A stretch of DNA of 40,527 nucleotides, taken from positions 1 to 40,527 of the forward strand of contig CAZWLQ010000005.1 of assembly GCA_964634615.1 (NCBI GenBank), read 5' to 3'. Positions within the stretch are counted from its first letter, which is position 1, and every line of letters starts with the position of its first letter. Made by a program: the position numbers and the translations under genes. Below are positions 30,229 to 38,545 of this stretch, piece by piece. Origin of the DNA: EsbW-18 sp964634615 (GTDB lineage: Bacteria; Patescibacteriota; Minisyncoccia; Phycocordibacterales; EsbW-18). The notes beneath the pieces were generated by a model, which was not told where the DNA came from, ran no database searches, and was given only the letters and a program-made list of their open reading frames with translations.

Positions 30229-30885
30229 TTATCTGCCCTCTGACTCTACGCCACCGCCTTCATCAAAACCCGCTTCCGCTTCGTCTGGCCTATCAATGGC
30301 AATCTGCCCTGTTGATTCAATAATGACATACCGTATGCCCTGCTGTCGGCGTGAGATTATTTCAACCTGCGCACGTGCTATTTCACCATTGTTGATGATT
30401 GCGTCTGGCTCTGGGCGATGAAAGACGATATTGAGTTGCTTCACGCACGTGTCACTCTCGAGATCGCATAGTGATTTGACCGATGCGCCGCGTCCGATGG
30501 TATACATTTCAAGCAACTCGCCGGATTCAGCGCCACCGTAGGTGTTATCGCCATCGCGATCAGCAAACAAGACGTAGTTCTCTGAATCGGCTTCGAAGTT
30601 GACACCGTACGGGGCATCGAACTCGCCGCCTGATACACGGACGTTGATGCCGAACTGTTGGGCCTGACGAATTGAGAGCGCAATATCGTATGCGAGGTTA
30701 TTCAAAAGCACCTCATTGTCGAAGGAAGCATTACGAGCAATAACAATTGACGAGATAATCGCAAAAATCGCGACGGTCACAACCATTTCCACCAAGGTGA
30801 ACCCCCCTGACTTCGCCCTGGTGAAGGTTCCAAATCCAAGATTCCACGCTTCAAAAAATCTTTTTTTGTTTTGAGGTTGTGTCAT
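30229..30885 (-). CDS. Minor prepilin, GspH/FimT-like
   Basis: 218 aa. Leader of 28 residues ending SGG, then FTLVEMVVTVAIFAIISSIV with Glu at +5. NNLAYDIALSIRQAQQFGINVR is the GspH/FimT alpha-1 signature. A beta domain with YVLFADRDGDNTY follows, a possible Ca2+-binding DxDGD loop as in several pilins, and Cys pair LCDLESDTC. The C-terminus is acidic. Confidence 0.82.
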   Translation of the reverse strand: MTQPQNKKRFFEAWNLGFGTFTRAKSGGFTLVEMVVTVAIFAIISSIVIARNASFDNEVLLNNLAYDIALSIRQAQQFGINVRVSGGEFDAPYGVNFEADSENYVLFADRDGDNTYGGAESGELLEMYTIGRGASVKSLCDLESDTCVKQLNIVFHRPEPDAIINNGEIARAQVEIISRRQQGIRYVIIESTGQIAIDRPDEAEAGFDEGGGVESEGR

Positions 30886-30903
30886 CCGAGTTTGGAGTAT
30901 TTC

Positions 30904-31734
30904 TTACAAAACTTCAATTAACGAGAGAATTGTTGTGTGCGTAAAGAAAACAAAAAGTGTCGCTGCGACCAAAAATGGCCCGAAGGGTATCTCGCTCTTC
31001 ATTGTAAGACGCTGCCCCCCGCGAGCCAATGAGAGATGTGTAGAAATCTTTCCAACAAGCACCGCGAGTACGCTCACAATTGCTCCCAACCAAATTCCGA
31101 AAATAAGTGCCGAGAAGCCGCCGAGAAGCCCAAGCATCATGCCCATTCCAACAGCAAGCTTCACATCGCCAAATCCCATGAATCGCCCTTTCGAAAGCGC
31201 CCAGAGTAGAAAGAGCGGGAACGCAACCGCAAACCCCGAAAGCACGACCATTATCGCGCCCGATATTGTCAGGCCGTAACCCACAAGACCCCAGAGGAAC
31301 GCAAGAACAATGTATGTGTACACCATGCCGTCAGGGATGATGAAGTGACGAATATCATATACAGCGATTGAAAGTAAAATAAAGATGGCCGTCCATGCAT
31401 AGAGCACAAAAAGATTCCCTCCGGGAGAAATCCCTGAAGAAAATGCGACGAGCGCTGCGGCCACAAAAAGTATGCCGAAGACAATTTCGACCAGGGCATA
31501 TTGCGGAGAAATCCGTGTTCCGCAGCTTCGACACCGTCCGCGCTGCAGAAAATAACTCACAACAGGTAAAAGTTCATACCACGAAAGCTTGTGTCCGCAG
31601 GAAGCGCAGCTTGAACGCCCATTCAATGATCTTCCTGTTCCCCACCGTAGGACGAAGACGTTCGCGAAACTGCCAATAATCGTGCCGAACACAAAAATAG
31701 CAATAAGAACAAGGTATGCTTCCTGAAGACTCAT
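30904..31734 (-). CDS. pilD: Prepilin peptidase / N-methyltransferase
   Basis: 276 aa with eight predicted membrane segments. The N-terminal cytoplasmic loop has the zinc tetracysteine CASCGHKLSWYELLPVVSYF ... CRSCGTRISPQYALVE. The GxGD-type aspartates are in AVYDIRHFIIPD and MGFGDVKLAVGMGMMLG. It cleaves the leaders of the five prepilins here and methylates the new N-terminus. -10 TATAGT lies 9 nt before ATG. It separates the major pilin from the minor pilins. Confidence 0.95.
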   Translation of the reverse strand: MSLQEAYLVLIAIFVFGTIIGSFANVFVLRWGTGRSLNGRSSCASCGHKLSWYELLPVVSYFLQRGRCRSCGTRISPQYALVEIVFGILFVAAALVAFSSGISPGGNLFVLYAWTAIFILLSIAVYDIRHFIIPDGMVYTYIVLAFLWGLVGYGLTISGAIMVVLSGFAVAFPLFLLWALSKGRFMGFGDVKLAVGMGMMLGLLGGFSALIFGIWLGAIVSVLAVLVGKISTHLSLARGGQRLTMKSEIPFGPFLVAATLFVFFTHTTILSLIEVL

Positions 31735-31762
31735 ATGTATATAACTATACCTGACTCAAAAC

Positions 31763-31789
31763 AAAAAACCCGCGCAAGGCAGGTTTTTT
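31763..31789 (-). terminator. Terminator after the major pilin
   Basis: AAAAAACC / GGTTTTTT with GC-rich interior, between pilA and pilD. It would let pilin mRNA accumulate independently of pilD. Confidence 0.75.
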
Positions 31790-31814
31790 GTTCTCTTCGA
31801 GACAGGAATCTCGA

Positions 31815-32225
31815 TTACGGAGCTACCCAGTAGTTCTCTGTTCCGCCGTTTGCTGCATCACACGCCGCATTCGACGATGATGTTGAAACACTTGCGGTGT
31901 CTTCAATCGTTGTTCCGAGACAGTAGCTTGTGGTGCTGCTTGATACGTAGACGTATGCATCACCGAGCGGATCGGCAGGGACACTTGCGATGAAGTCTGG
32001 TGCGAGTTCAGTTTCCCAACCTCCTGTTGTTGGGTATTCCTGGTTCGCATCGAAGTAGAGTTCTGATGCAAGCTTGATTTGCTGAAGGTCTGCGAGACGT
32101 CGTGCGTCGCGTGACTTTCGGCGAGCGCTGTTGAGCGATGCGAGAACGACAGACGAGAGAATGCCGATAATCGCGATCACCACCAAGAGCTCAATCAAGG
32201 TAAAACCTTTTTGGCTTTTCTTCAT
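31815..32225 (-). CDS. pilA: Major type IV pilin
   Basis: 136 aa with a minimal leader MKKSQKG and mature FTLIELLVVIAIIGILSSVV, Glu at +5. SARRKSRDARRLADLQQIKLASELYF is the conserved alpha-1 end of Parcubacteria-type pilins. A small Ser/Thr-rich beta domain has Cys near 105 and 124, probably a D-loop disulphide. ATG at 32225 is preferred over an upstream GTG. Consensus -10 TATAAT lies about 60 nt upstream and a terminator follows, so it is expressed as its own transcript. Confidence 0.92.
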   Translation of the reverse strand: MKKSQKGFTLIELLVVIAIIGILSSVVLASLNSARRKSRDARRLADLQQIKLASELYFDANQEYPTTGGWETELAPDFIASVPADPLGDAYVYVSSSTTSYCLGTTIEDTASVSTSSSNAACDAANGGTENYWVAP

Positions 32226-32283
32226 AAGGATCACTGATTAACCTAATTAATCTTCTAAAAAAGAAGTGCTAGTAACAGCATCC

Positions 32284-32289
32284 ATTATA
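32284..32289 (-). promoter_or_regulatory. pilA -10 box
   Basis: TATAAT on the minus strand, about 60 nt before ATG. The -35 region (TTTCCC) is poor. Confidence 0.5.
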
Positions 32290-32339
32290 AAAACCCCATG
32301 AAATAAGGGAAATACGGGTGTGGATAACGCTCCGCTCAC

Positions 32340-32428
32340 TTTCTTTCTCAAAAACACGCGTCGCCACGTGCTCGTGGCGCGCTCACGCTCGGCCTCACTA
32401 GGCCTGCGCGAGTTTTTTGAGAAAGAAA
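32340..32428. repeat. Cruciform-like inverted-repeat element
   Basis: Terminal arms TTTCTTTCTCAAAAA and its exact complement (15 bp) enclose two further hairpins, CGCCACG-TGCT-CGTGGCG and GGCC-TCACTA-GGCC. No coding sequence. It lies in the 310-bp gap between pilC and pilA. It could be a miniature mobile element or an mRNA structure. Confidence 0.65.
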
Positions 32429-32535
32429 ACTCGCTCTGTATGGTAAATGCAAAGACAAAAGGCCTGAAATACAAGGGCTAATTCGCGTTATTCGCGTCCT
32501 GCCGGGAGGCAGATTTGCGTTCATTCGCGCTTTTA

Positions 32536-33738
32536 CTAGAGTCCCGAGGAGATGTTGTAAATCGGAATAAGGACCGATGCCAAGAGGGTTCCGACACCGA
32601 GACCGAGAAGGACAATCATCGCTGGCTCAATCAAGTCAACCAACGTATCAACCGCATTCGTGACCTCTCGCTGATAGAAATGTGCGAGTGTCTTGAGAAT
32701 GTTGCCGAGCTCTCCTGTTTCTTCACCGATTTTAATCATCTGAATCATCACGTTTGGGATGTCTTTTGTACCACCCATTGCATCAGCAACCGGAGAACCC
32801 CCACGAACCGCCTCAACCGCATGGTTCAAAATATCTTCATACACTTTGTTGCCCACGACCGATGAACTAATCTCAAGCGCCCGAACCATGGGAATACCGG
32901 AAGAGAGCATGGTGTTCATGTTGTCAGCAATACGCGCAAGATAGAGTTTTCGAAACAAGGAGCCAATATAAGGAACCGCGAGCTTCACACGAGAGAGCCA
33001 TGATTGTCCTTTGTTCGTCGTAACGTATCGCCATGCGAAACCAACAGCAACAATTAAAATAATCAAAAAGAAGATACCGTAGTTCACCAAGAACTCTGAC
33101 AGCGCGATGACGACTGCGGTGTAAGCTGGCACCGCCTGTCCCGATTCTTCGAGAATCGTTGAAAGCTTTGGAATCACCGTTGTAAGCATCAGAATCATCA
33201 CAATACAGAACACCCCGATGACGAACGCCGGGTAAATCAAAGCATTTCGCGCCTTTGTAGTGATTTCGTACGACCGGTCGAGATAATCGGCAAGGTATGA
33301 GAAGGTTTGGTCGAGCTTTCCTGACTCTTCACCCGCACGCACCATGTTCACATAGAAGGCCGAGAATGCTTTCGGATGTTTTTCGAGCGCCTTGCTGATT
33401 GCACTTCCCCCTTGGAGGTCGTTTGCGACTTCGGCGAGTGCCTTACGCAAGTTCGGGTTCTCCGCCTCTTCGGACAAGAGACGGAACACACGGAGCGCCG
33501 AGACCTGTGCTTCAAATAGCGTTGCAATCTGGCGCGAAACAATCACCACGTCCTTGTTTGAGACGCCGTTGAAGAATGTAAAGTTCCCCAAGATTCCTGC
33601 TTCATCTTGTGCCTTGATTGAGACGATAATCAGCCCTCGCTGCTGAAGCGAACGCACTGCGACATCCTCGTTCAGGGCGTCGATGCTTCCTTTTGTCTCG
33701 TTATTTTCTTTGTCGAATGCAGTATAGGAAAAAAGCAT
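32536..33738 (-). CDS. pilC: Type IV pilus inner-membrane platform protein
   Basis: 400 aa: two GspF domains, about 65-190 (VSRQIATLFEAQVSALRVFRLLSEEAENP) and 268-390 (LARIADNMNTMLSSGIPMVRALEISSSVVGN), with three membrane segments around 165-190, 215-235 and 370-395. It couples PilB/PilT ATPases to the pilin assembly site. Full length for the family. The microprotein at 33743-33805 stops 4 nt before its start. Confidence 0.95.
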   Translation of the reverse strand: MLFSYTAFDKENNETKGSIDALNEDVAVRSLQQRGLIIVSIKAQDEAGILGNFTFFNGVSNKDVVIVSRQIATLFEAQVSALRVFRLLSEEAENPNLRKALAEVANDLQGGSAISKALEKHPKAFSAFYVNMVRAGEESGKLDQTFSYLADYLDRSYEITTKARNALIYPAFVIGVFCIVMILMLTTVIPKLSTILEESGQAVPAYTAVVIALSEFLVNYGIFFLIILIVAVGFAWRYVTTNKGQSWLSRVKLAVPYIGSLFRKLYLARIADNMNTMLSSGIPMVRALEISSSVVGNKVYEDILNHAVEAVRGGSPVADAMGGTKDIPNVMIQMIKIGEETGELGNILKTLAHFYQREVTNAVDTLVDLIEPAMIVLLGLGVGTLLASVLIPIYNISSGL

Positions 33739-33742
33739 AGTA

Positions 33743-33805
33743 TTAGCTTAAGAACACAATCGCCAGGATTCCTACAAGACCAAGCGCAATGTAGATTAAG
33801 GTCAT
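33743..33805 (-). CDS. 20-aa hydrophobic microprotein between pilT and pilC
   Basis: The frame reads MTLIYIALGLVGILAIVFLS, essentially one membrane helix. It starts 5 nt after the pilT stop and ends 4 nt before the pilC start, so it fills the gap exactly. Tight spacing on both sides suggests translational coupling. No SD is visible, as with most conserved genes here. No homologue known to me. A PilC- or PilT-associated helper is inference. Confidence 0.5.
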   Translation of the reverse strand: MTLIYIALGLVGILAIVFLS

Positions 33806-33810
33806 GGTGA

Positions 33811-34881
33811 TTATATCAATTTATCGAGAATTGCCGGATTTAACGAATGCACTCGAGCATCTTCAACACTGATGACACCGTTTCTCACAAGCTCTGCGAG
33901 CGAACGGTTCATATCCATCATGCCGTACTCCGAACCGGTTTCAATCACCGAATCAATCTCATGAGTTCTTCCTTCTCGAATCAGGTTCGCGACCGCCTTC
34001 GTATTAATCAATAACTCGTATGCAGGGACGAGACCACCCGCTACGCGCGGAATCAATCGCTGTGAAAAGATTCCCAGAAGTGAGCCCGCGAGCTGCACAC
34101 GAACCTGTGATTGACTTTCTGGCGGGAACGAATCGATGATGCGATCAATCGTCTGTGATGCGTTGTTGGTGTGCAGTGTTGAAAGCACAAGGTGCCCCGT
34201 CTCTGCAGCGGTGACCGCAGTACCGATGGTTTCAGGTCCACGCATCTCACCAATCATCACCACATCAACGTCTTGGCGGAAAAGTTGCGTGAGCGCTCTA
34301 TGGAAATCGAGCGTGTCAACGCGGACTTCGCGCTGATTAATCATTGATTTTTTCGGTTCAAAGATGTATTCGATAGGGTCTTCAATCGTCACGATGTGAT
34401 CCGGACGCTCGGTGTTGATGAGCTCAATCATCGCAGCCAACGTTGTCGACTTACCGTGACCAACAGGGCCAACCACCAAGAAAAATCCTTGTTCGCGTCG
34501 GGCAAAATCTGCAAGCGCTGTCGGCAAACCGAGTTCCTCAAACGAACGAATGCTCTTTGGAATCAAGCGGAGCGCTATTGCAATCCTGTCGCGCGAGAAT
34601 GAGCAGTTCCCTCGAAAACGAATCGTATCGTTTTGATAGCTGTATGAAAAATCGACTTCTTTTTCTCGCAAAAAAAGTTCTTTGTTGGCAGGCGTCAGAA
34701 GGACCTCCATAAATCCTTTCGTATCGTCCGCCGTGAGCATTGCTTGGGCGACCAAGGGAATCATGAGGCCCGAGACGCGGATGGTTGGGTGATAGCCCGC
34801 GGTCAAGTGAAGATCCGACCCTCCTTGCTTGATGATCGTTTGAATGAGCTCTTCAAGTTGTGTTTCGTATTGCGATGCCAT
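33811..34881 (-). CDS. pilT: Pilus retraction ATPase
   Basis: 356 aa, the usual PilT length. Walker A reads GPVGHGKSTT where GPTGSGKSTT is common. Asp box TIEDPIEY, Walker B VVMIGEMRGPETI and His box STLHTNNASQTIDRI follow. The retraction-specific AIRAEG motif is not clear; the C-terminus has VANLIREGRTHEIDSVIETG, consistent with PilT. It drives pilus disassembly. A consensus TATAAT lies 10 nt before ATG inside the end of pilB, so an extra internal promoter is possible. Confidence 0.95.
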   Translation of the reverse strand: MASQYETQLEELIQTIIKQGGSDLHLTAGYHPTIRVSGLMIPLVAQAMLTADDTKGFMEVLLTPANKELFLREKEVDFSYSYQNDTIRFRGNCSFSRDRIAIALRLIPKSIRSFEELGLPTALADFARREQGFFLVVGPVGHGKSTTLAAMIELINTERPDHIVTIEDPIEYIFEPKKSMINQREVRVDTLDFHRALTQLFRQDVDVVMIGEMRGPETIGTAVTAAETGHLVLSTLHTNNASQTIDRIIDSFPPESQSQVRVQLAGSLLGIFSQRLIPRVAGGLVPAYELLINTKAVANLIREGRTHEIDSVIETGSEYGMMDMNRSLAELVRNGVISVEDARVHSLNPAILDKLI

Positions 34882-34892
34882 AGCTTCAAAGA

Positions 34893-36719
34893 TTATACCA
34901 CGGGCTCTTCAGGCAGTGCGTCATCATTTTTGATAATGCGCTTCTCGTCAGTTGTCTCCGCTTCAACCACATCTTCATCTTCAAGAATGTCGTACGCGCC
35001 ACCAAGCGTGTTCACTTCTTCAAAGGGCACTTCCTTGCGCATGCTCTTGATGATTGCATCTTCACGCATCGTAAACATTCCCTGCTTTCGGGCGACTTCA
35101 CGAACTTTGGGTTCTGTTGGGTCGGTCAAAATCACACGTTCAAGATCTTTATTCATCTCAATCACTTCAAACACCGCGAGACGACCCCTGGTTCCTTTTG
35201 GACAGCTTTCTGAAGGTTCGATGCCGTAGAGTGCCTTGCCCTTGGGAATTTGTGAGCGATATTTTTCTGGAATATCAGCAAATTCCCTATCAATCATGAG
35301 TTTCATGCTGCCTTCAAGCGGAATCTCTTTGCCGGTATCAGGACAGAGTTTCTTCACAAGACGCTGCGCCATCGCGAGTGCCAATGTTGGTGCAATCAAA
35401 TACGGATCAACACCCATATCTATCAGTCGTGGGATAACGCCAATTGCACTGTTGGTGTGAATCGTTGAGAACACCAAGTGACCGGTCAGTGCCGCCTGCA
35501 CTGCAAGCTGTGCGGTCTCTTTGTCGCGAATCTCACCCACCATGATGATGTCGGGGTCTTGTCGGAGTGTCGTGCGGAGTCCTGATGCAAACGTGTAACC
35601 GATTTCAGGGCGCACCTGAGACTGATTCATACCAGAGATGTTGTACTCGACCGGATCTTCAAGCGAGAGAACGTTTTGACCCTCGCGATCAACCTCTTCA
35701 AGCATCGAATAGAGTGTTGTTGTTTTACCCGAACCGGTTGGTCCTGAAATCAGAATCAATCCGTACGGACGCGCGAGTGCGTTCCGCACGAGGCGCAAAT
35801 CGCGCTCTGACATGCCAATCTGGTCGAGCGGCAAAACACCCTTCTGTGGGTCAAGGATTCGCATCACCACCTTTTCTCCATAGTACGCAGGAAATGTCGA
35901 GACACGGAGGTCAATCTTTCGTCCTGAAATGTGCGCGGAGAAACGACCGTCCTGTGGTTTTCGTTTCTCGTCAATCTTCATGTTCTGGCAGAGAATCTTG
36001 ATGCGAGCAACAATTGCCGGATGCACATTCATTGGCAGTGTAAGGTTGGTTGTCATCAAACCGTCCACACGGAAACGAACCTTCAATAAATCATCGGTTG
36101 GCTCGATGTGAATGTCGGACGCGTTCTCCTCAACCGCATGGTTCAAAATCGTTGCGACGATTTTTGTCACCGGTGCATCCTCAACAATGGTTTCCTCTCT
36201 TTCTTCAATATCACCTCGGCCACGCTTTTCTGCCTTTTGTTGCTCGTTGTTCAGTTCCGATTCGAGGTCGGTAAGCGCTTCAGTGACCTCCCCCGAAAGT
36301 CCTTGATAATTCTTCAGTACATCTTCAAAGTCCTTTTGTGTAATTAAATAGAGCTTGTATGGCAGGCGTGTCTTTGCGGTTATAAATTGGAGCGCGTCCT
36401 TTGCTTCAATGTTGTCCGGGTCAACAATACCGACTTCAAGCGCATTGTCTGTCATGCCAATTGGCACAAAACTGTAGTGGCGTGCTGATTCCTCTGGAAT
36501 CGCATTGAGGACATCAAACGATATTTGTTTGGCATCAACGGTGCGGGTTGGAAGACCGTAGTGCATTCCCTTTGCCTCAAGGATTGTTGATGCGGCGACA
36601 CCTTCTGCACGAGCGACATCTTCGAGCGTTTCACCGCTTTCTTTTGCTTTTGCTTCTATCGCCCTTGCGTCGGCGTCAGAGAGCGATCCTTTTTGTACAA
36701 GTTCGTCTAGGAAGGACAT
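34893..36719 (-). CDS. pilB: Pilus extension ATPase
   Basis: 608 aa from ATG; a TTG lies 12 nt upstream. The N-terminal GspE-N domain is at about 1-150 (LDELVQKGSLSDADARAIEA), followed by an acidic linker. The ATPase core has DIHIEPTDDLLKVRFRVDG, Walker A GPTGSGKTTTLYSML, Asp box LEDPVEYNI and Walker B PDIIMVGEIRDKETA. Its zinc segment retains one Cys per pair (KLCPDTGK and ESCPKGTRGR), so the tetracysteine site is lost. A ~40-residue acidic tail extends beyond the core. Confidence 0.95.
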   Translation of the reverse strand: MSFLDELVQKGSLSDADARAIEAKAKESGETLEDVARAEGVAASTILEAKGMHYGLPTRTVDAKQISFDVLNAIPEESARHYSFVPIGMTDNALEVGIVDPDNIEAKDALQFITAKTRLPYKLYLITQKDFEDVLKNYQGLSGEVTEALTDLESELNNEQQKAEKRGRGDIEEREETIVEDAPVTKIVATILNHAVEENASDIHIEPTDDLLKVRFRVDGLMTTNLTLPMNVHPAIVARIKILCQNMKIDEKRKPQDGRFSAHISGRKIDLRVSTFPAYYGEKVVMRILDPQKGVLPLDQIGMSERDLRLVRNALARPYGLILISGPTGSGKTTTLYSMLEEVDREGQNVLSLEDPVEYNISGMNQSQVRPEIGYTFASGLRTTLRQDPDIIMVGEIRDKETAQLAVQAALTGHLVFSTIHTNSAIGVIPRLIDMGVDPYLIAPTLALAMAQRLVKKLCPDTGKEIPLEGSMKLMIDREFADIPEKYRSQIPKGKALYGIEPSESCPKGTRGRLAVFEVIEMNKDLERVILTDPTEPKVREVARKQGMFTMREDAIIKSMRKEVPFEEVNTLGGAYDILEDEDVVEAETTDEKRIIKNDDALPEEPVV

Positions 36720-36750
36720 AGTGTGGTTCAAACTCTAAAATCCAAGAAAT

Positions 36751-36770
36751 CAAGCTCCAAACAAATTCCA
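36751..36770. repeat. GGAATTTG-type intergenic repeat
   Basis: Its 20 bp equal the reverse complement of 29594-29613. The rest of the gap 36732-36844 consists of related GGAATTT/AAATTCC units and holds no gene. Confidence 0.75.
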
Positions 36771-36844
36771 TTATTCCAAAACCCAAATGGAAAGAGGAAA
36801 TATATGCCGTGTTTGGAAATTGGAATCTGGATTTTGGAATTTAA

Positions 36845-37189
36845 TTACAGTGGCTCTGTCGTTGAAGCAGGTGCGGTTTCAACCGATTCAACCGTGCCGA
36901 TTGGTGCAAACGGATTTCGTCGGCCTATCGGCTCAGGAACCAATTTCACCGTGAAATCCTCGAGCGTCTGAAACGCCGCGTCCGCAAAAATAGCATCAGC
37001 GAGCGTAATCGACTTCAACTCAAGCAAGAGCGACAAAAGATCACCACCCTGCTCTGCAGGCAATCCCGATGGAGTCTCTGATGAGAGCGCAGCTTCCTCC
37101 TCTCCCCCAAAGAACGCCTTATAAAGGACGAACAGAAGAATCACGATGACTACGCCGATGATGATTTTTTTGATGGGTAGATTCTTCAT
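36845..37189 (-). CDS. PilP-like pilus assembly protein
   Basis: 114 aa: one N-terminal membrane helix (about 8-27; IIIGVVIVILLFVLYKAFFG), a linker, then a helical stretch and the motif GRRNPFAPIG, which is diagnostic of PilP/GspC-type linkers that bind the secretin. No secretin is visible here, so its partner is unclear. Immediately downstream of the PilO-like gene. Confidence 0.7.
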   Translation of the reverse strand: MKNLPIKKIIIGVVIVILLFVLYKAFFGGEEEAALSSETPSGLPAEQGGDLLSLLLELKSITLADAIFADAAFQTLEDFTVKLVPEPIGRRNPFAPIGTVESVETAPASTTEPL

Positions 37190-37190
37190 A

Positions 37191-37736
37191 CTATTTCAAC
37201 CAGTAGGTGGTGAGTGTCACGTTGTAGGTTGTAAGCCCTCCAGGTAATTCGGATGCTGTAAATGAAAGCGAGCTTACATCAATGATGCGAAGACTTCGTT
37301 CGAGATCGCCAAGAAACGCGCGGAAACGGTCGTATGTTGCCGCAACACTAAATGAAAGCGAAAGCCGACCAAACTCATCCCCCGATGGTCCAATCGCACC
37401 CTCCGTTGCGCTCTCATCGGGCAAGCCGATTGCAATACCCCCAAGAGACATCCCGTAGCGTGATGCGAGCGTGTTGATATCAATAATCAAACGGACGGTA
37501 TCGATACTATTTGGGAGCATCGTGTTCAAGCGATTGATGTTCTCCGATGAAAAGGCATTGTATTTCGAGAGAAGCGAGTCTCGGAGCGCAATCAACTCTT
37601 TCGAACGCGCGAGAGCATTGTCAAAAGAGTTCGCTTCGTCCTGAAGCGTGCGGACACCGGCATATCGCGCATTGGTGAAAAGCGCAAAAAGCGCAATTGC
37701 CGCAATGATGAGAATGATGCTGATGATGTTCTTCAT
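37191..37736 (-). CDS. PilO-like pilus assembly protein
   Basis: 181 aa: membrane helix at about 4-22, coiled coil (about 28-75; LQDEANSFDNALARSKELIALRD), then a ferredoxin-like domain with MLPNSIDTVRLIIDINTLASRYGM and YDRFRAFLGDLERSLRIIDVSSL, the classic PilO pattern. It forms the periplasmic or exoplasmic alignment ring with the PilN-like protein encoded 5 nt upstream. Confidence 0.82.
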   Translation of the reverse strand: MKNIISIILIIAAIALFALFTNARYAGVRTLQDEANSFDNALARSKELIALRDSLLSKYNAFSSENINRLNTMLPNSIDTVRLIIDINTLASRYGMSLGGIAIGLPDESATEGAIGPSGDEFGRLSLSFSVAATYDRFRAFLGDLERSLRIIDVSSLSFTASELPGGLTTYNVTLTTYWLK

Positions 37737-37741
37737 ATCGT

Positions 37742-38422
37742 TTAGAGTGTGTCCGTGCGTTCGCCTGTTTCTGTTGTTGTTGCAGCACCGGCGACACTTG
37801 GTGCGTCAACATCAAAAAATGCGCTTCCGCCTCGTGTTGCTTGTTCGCGGTACGACAATGTCGTCGGATCAATAATCGCGTTGACTGTGAACTCAACGTT
37901 TCCGCGCTCGTCAAGCGTCAGACCACTAAATGCTGGACTCATAATCGAGCGGTTCTTTCCAAATTCATCCGATTGCAATGCAACGGACGCAAACGACCTC
38001 GCCTCACCCTGCAATACGAGCGCAACCCCGTCTTCACCAATGCTATATGACATGTTCGTAAATCGAACTGTTTCAAGCGTGATGCCCTCAAGGAGATTGA
38101 AAATACCCGATGGTGCTAGGTGTTCATTCAAAAGATCTTGCGAGATGCGGAGTTTCGCATCGAGTCGAGAGAGCTCGCGAATCAATTCTGGCTCAAACGC
38201 GTTCTTGGCACGCTCAAGGGACTCTTTCTTGCTTTCAATTGATGAGACCAAAAAGCGACCATAGAGGAAGACGCCCGCGGCACCGAGTAGAGAAAGCACG
38301 AAAATCGCGACAGCAATAAACGAGAGAACGCTTGAGAGTGTCGTTGAAGATGACGGTCGTGCCGGAGCGCCGACATCAAAGGTTTTCTTTGGTATGAACG
38401 ATGTTTGGAATTCTTGCGCCAT
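37742..38422 (-). CDS. PilN-like pilus assembly protein
   Basis: 226 aa: a short cytoplasmic start (MAQEFQTSFIPKKTFDVGAP), one membrane helix (about 33-55), coiled coil (about 60-95) and a C-terminal alpha/beta domain with LLEGITLETVRFTNMSYSI. The start keeps the TSFIPKK stretch often seen in CPR PilN. In other bacteria the N-terminus binds PilM, which is not found in this window. First gene of the cluster. -10 TATACT lies 17 nt before ATG. Confidence 0.75.
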   Translation of the reverse strand: MAQEFQTSFIPKKTFDVGAPARPSSSTTLSSVLSFIAVAIFVLSLLGAAGVFLYGRFLVSSIESKKESLERAKNAFEPELIRELSRLDAKLRISQDLLNEHLAPSGIFNLLEGITLETVRFTNMSYSIGEDGVALVLQGEARSFASVALQSDEFGKNRSIMSPAFSGLTLDERGNVEFTVNAIIDPTTLSYREQATRGGSAFFDVDAPSVAGAATTTETGERTDTL

Positions 38423-38545
38423 AGGAGACGGTGCTCCCTAAAGTATACGGCGCAGCAATCACTGCTACAAGTCTCAATGTGGGTTACTTATCCCTCTGAA
38501 AAACTTCGCTATCTTGTACTCACTCTGTAGACATTTTTCATTGCT

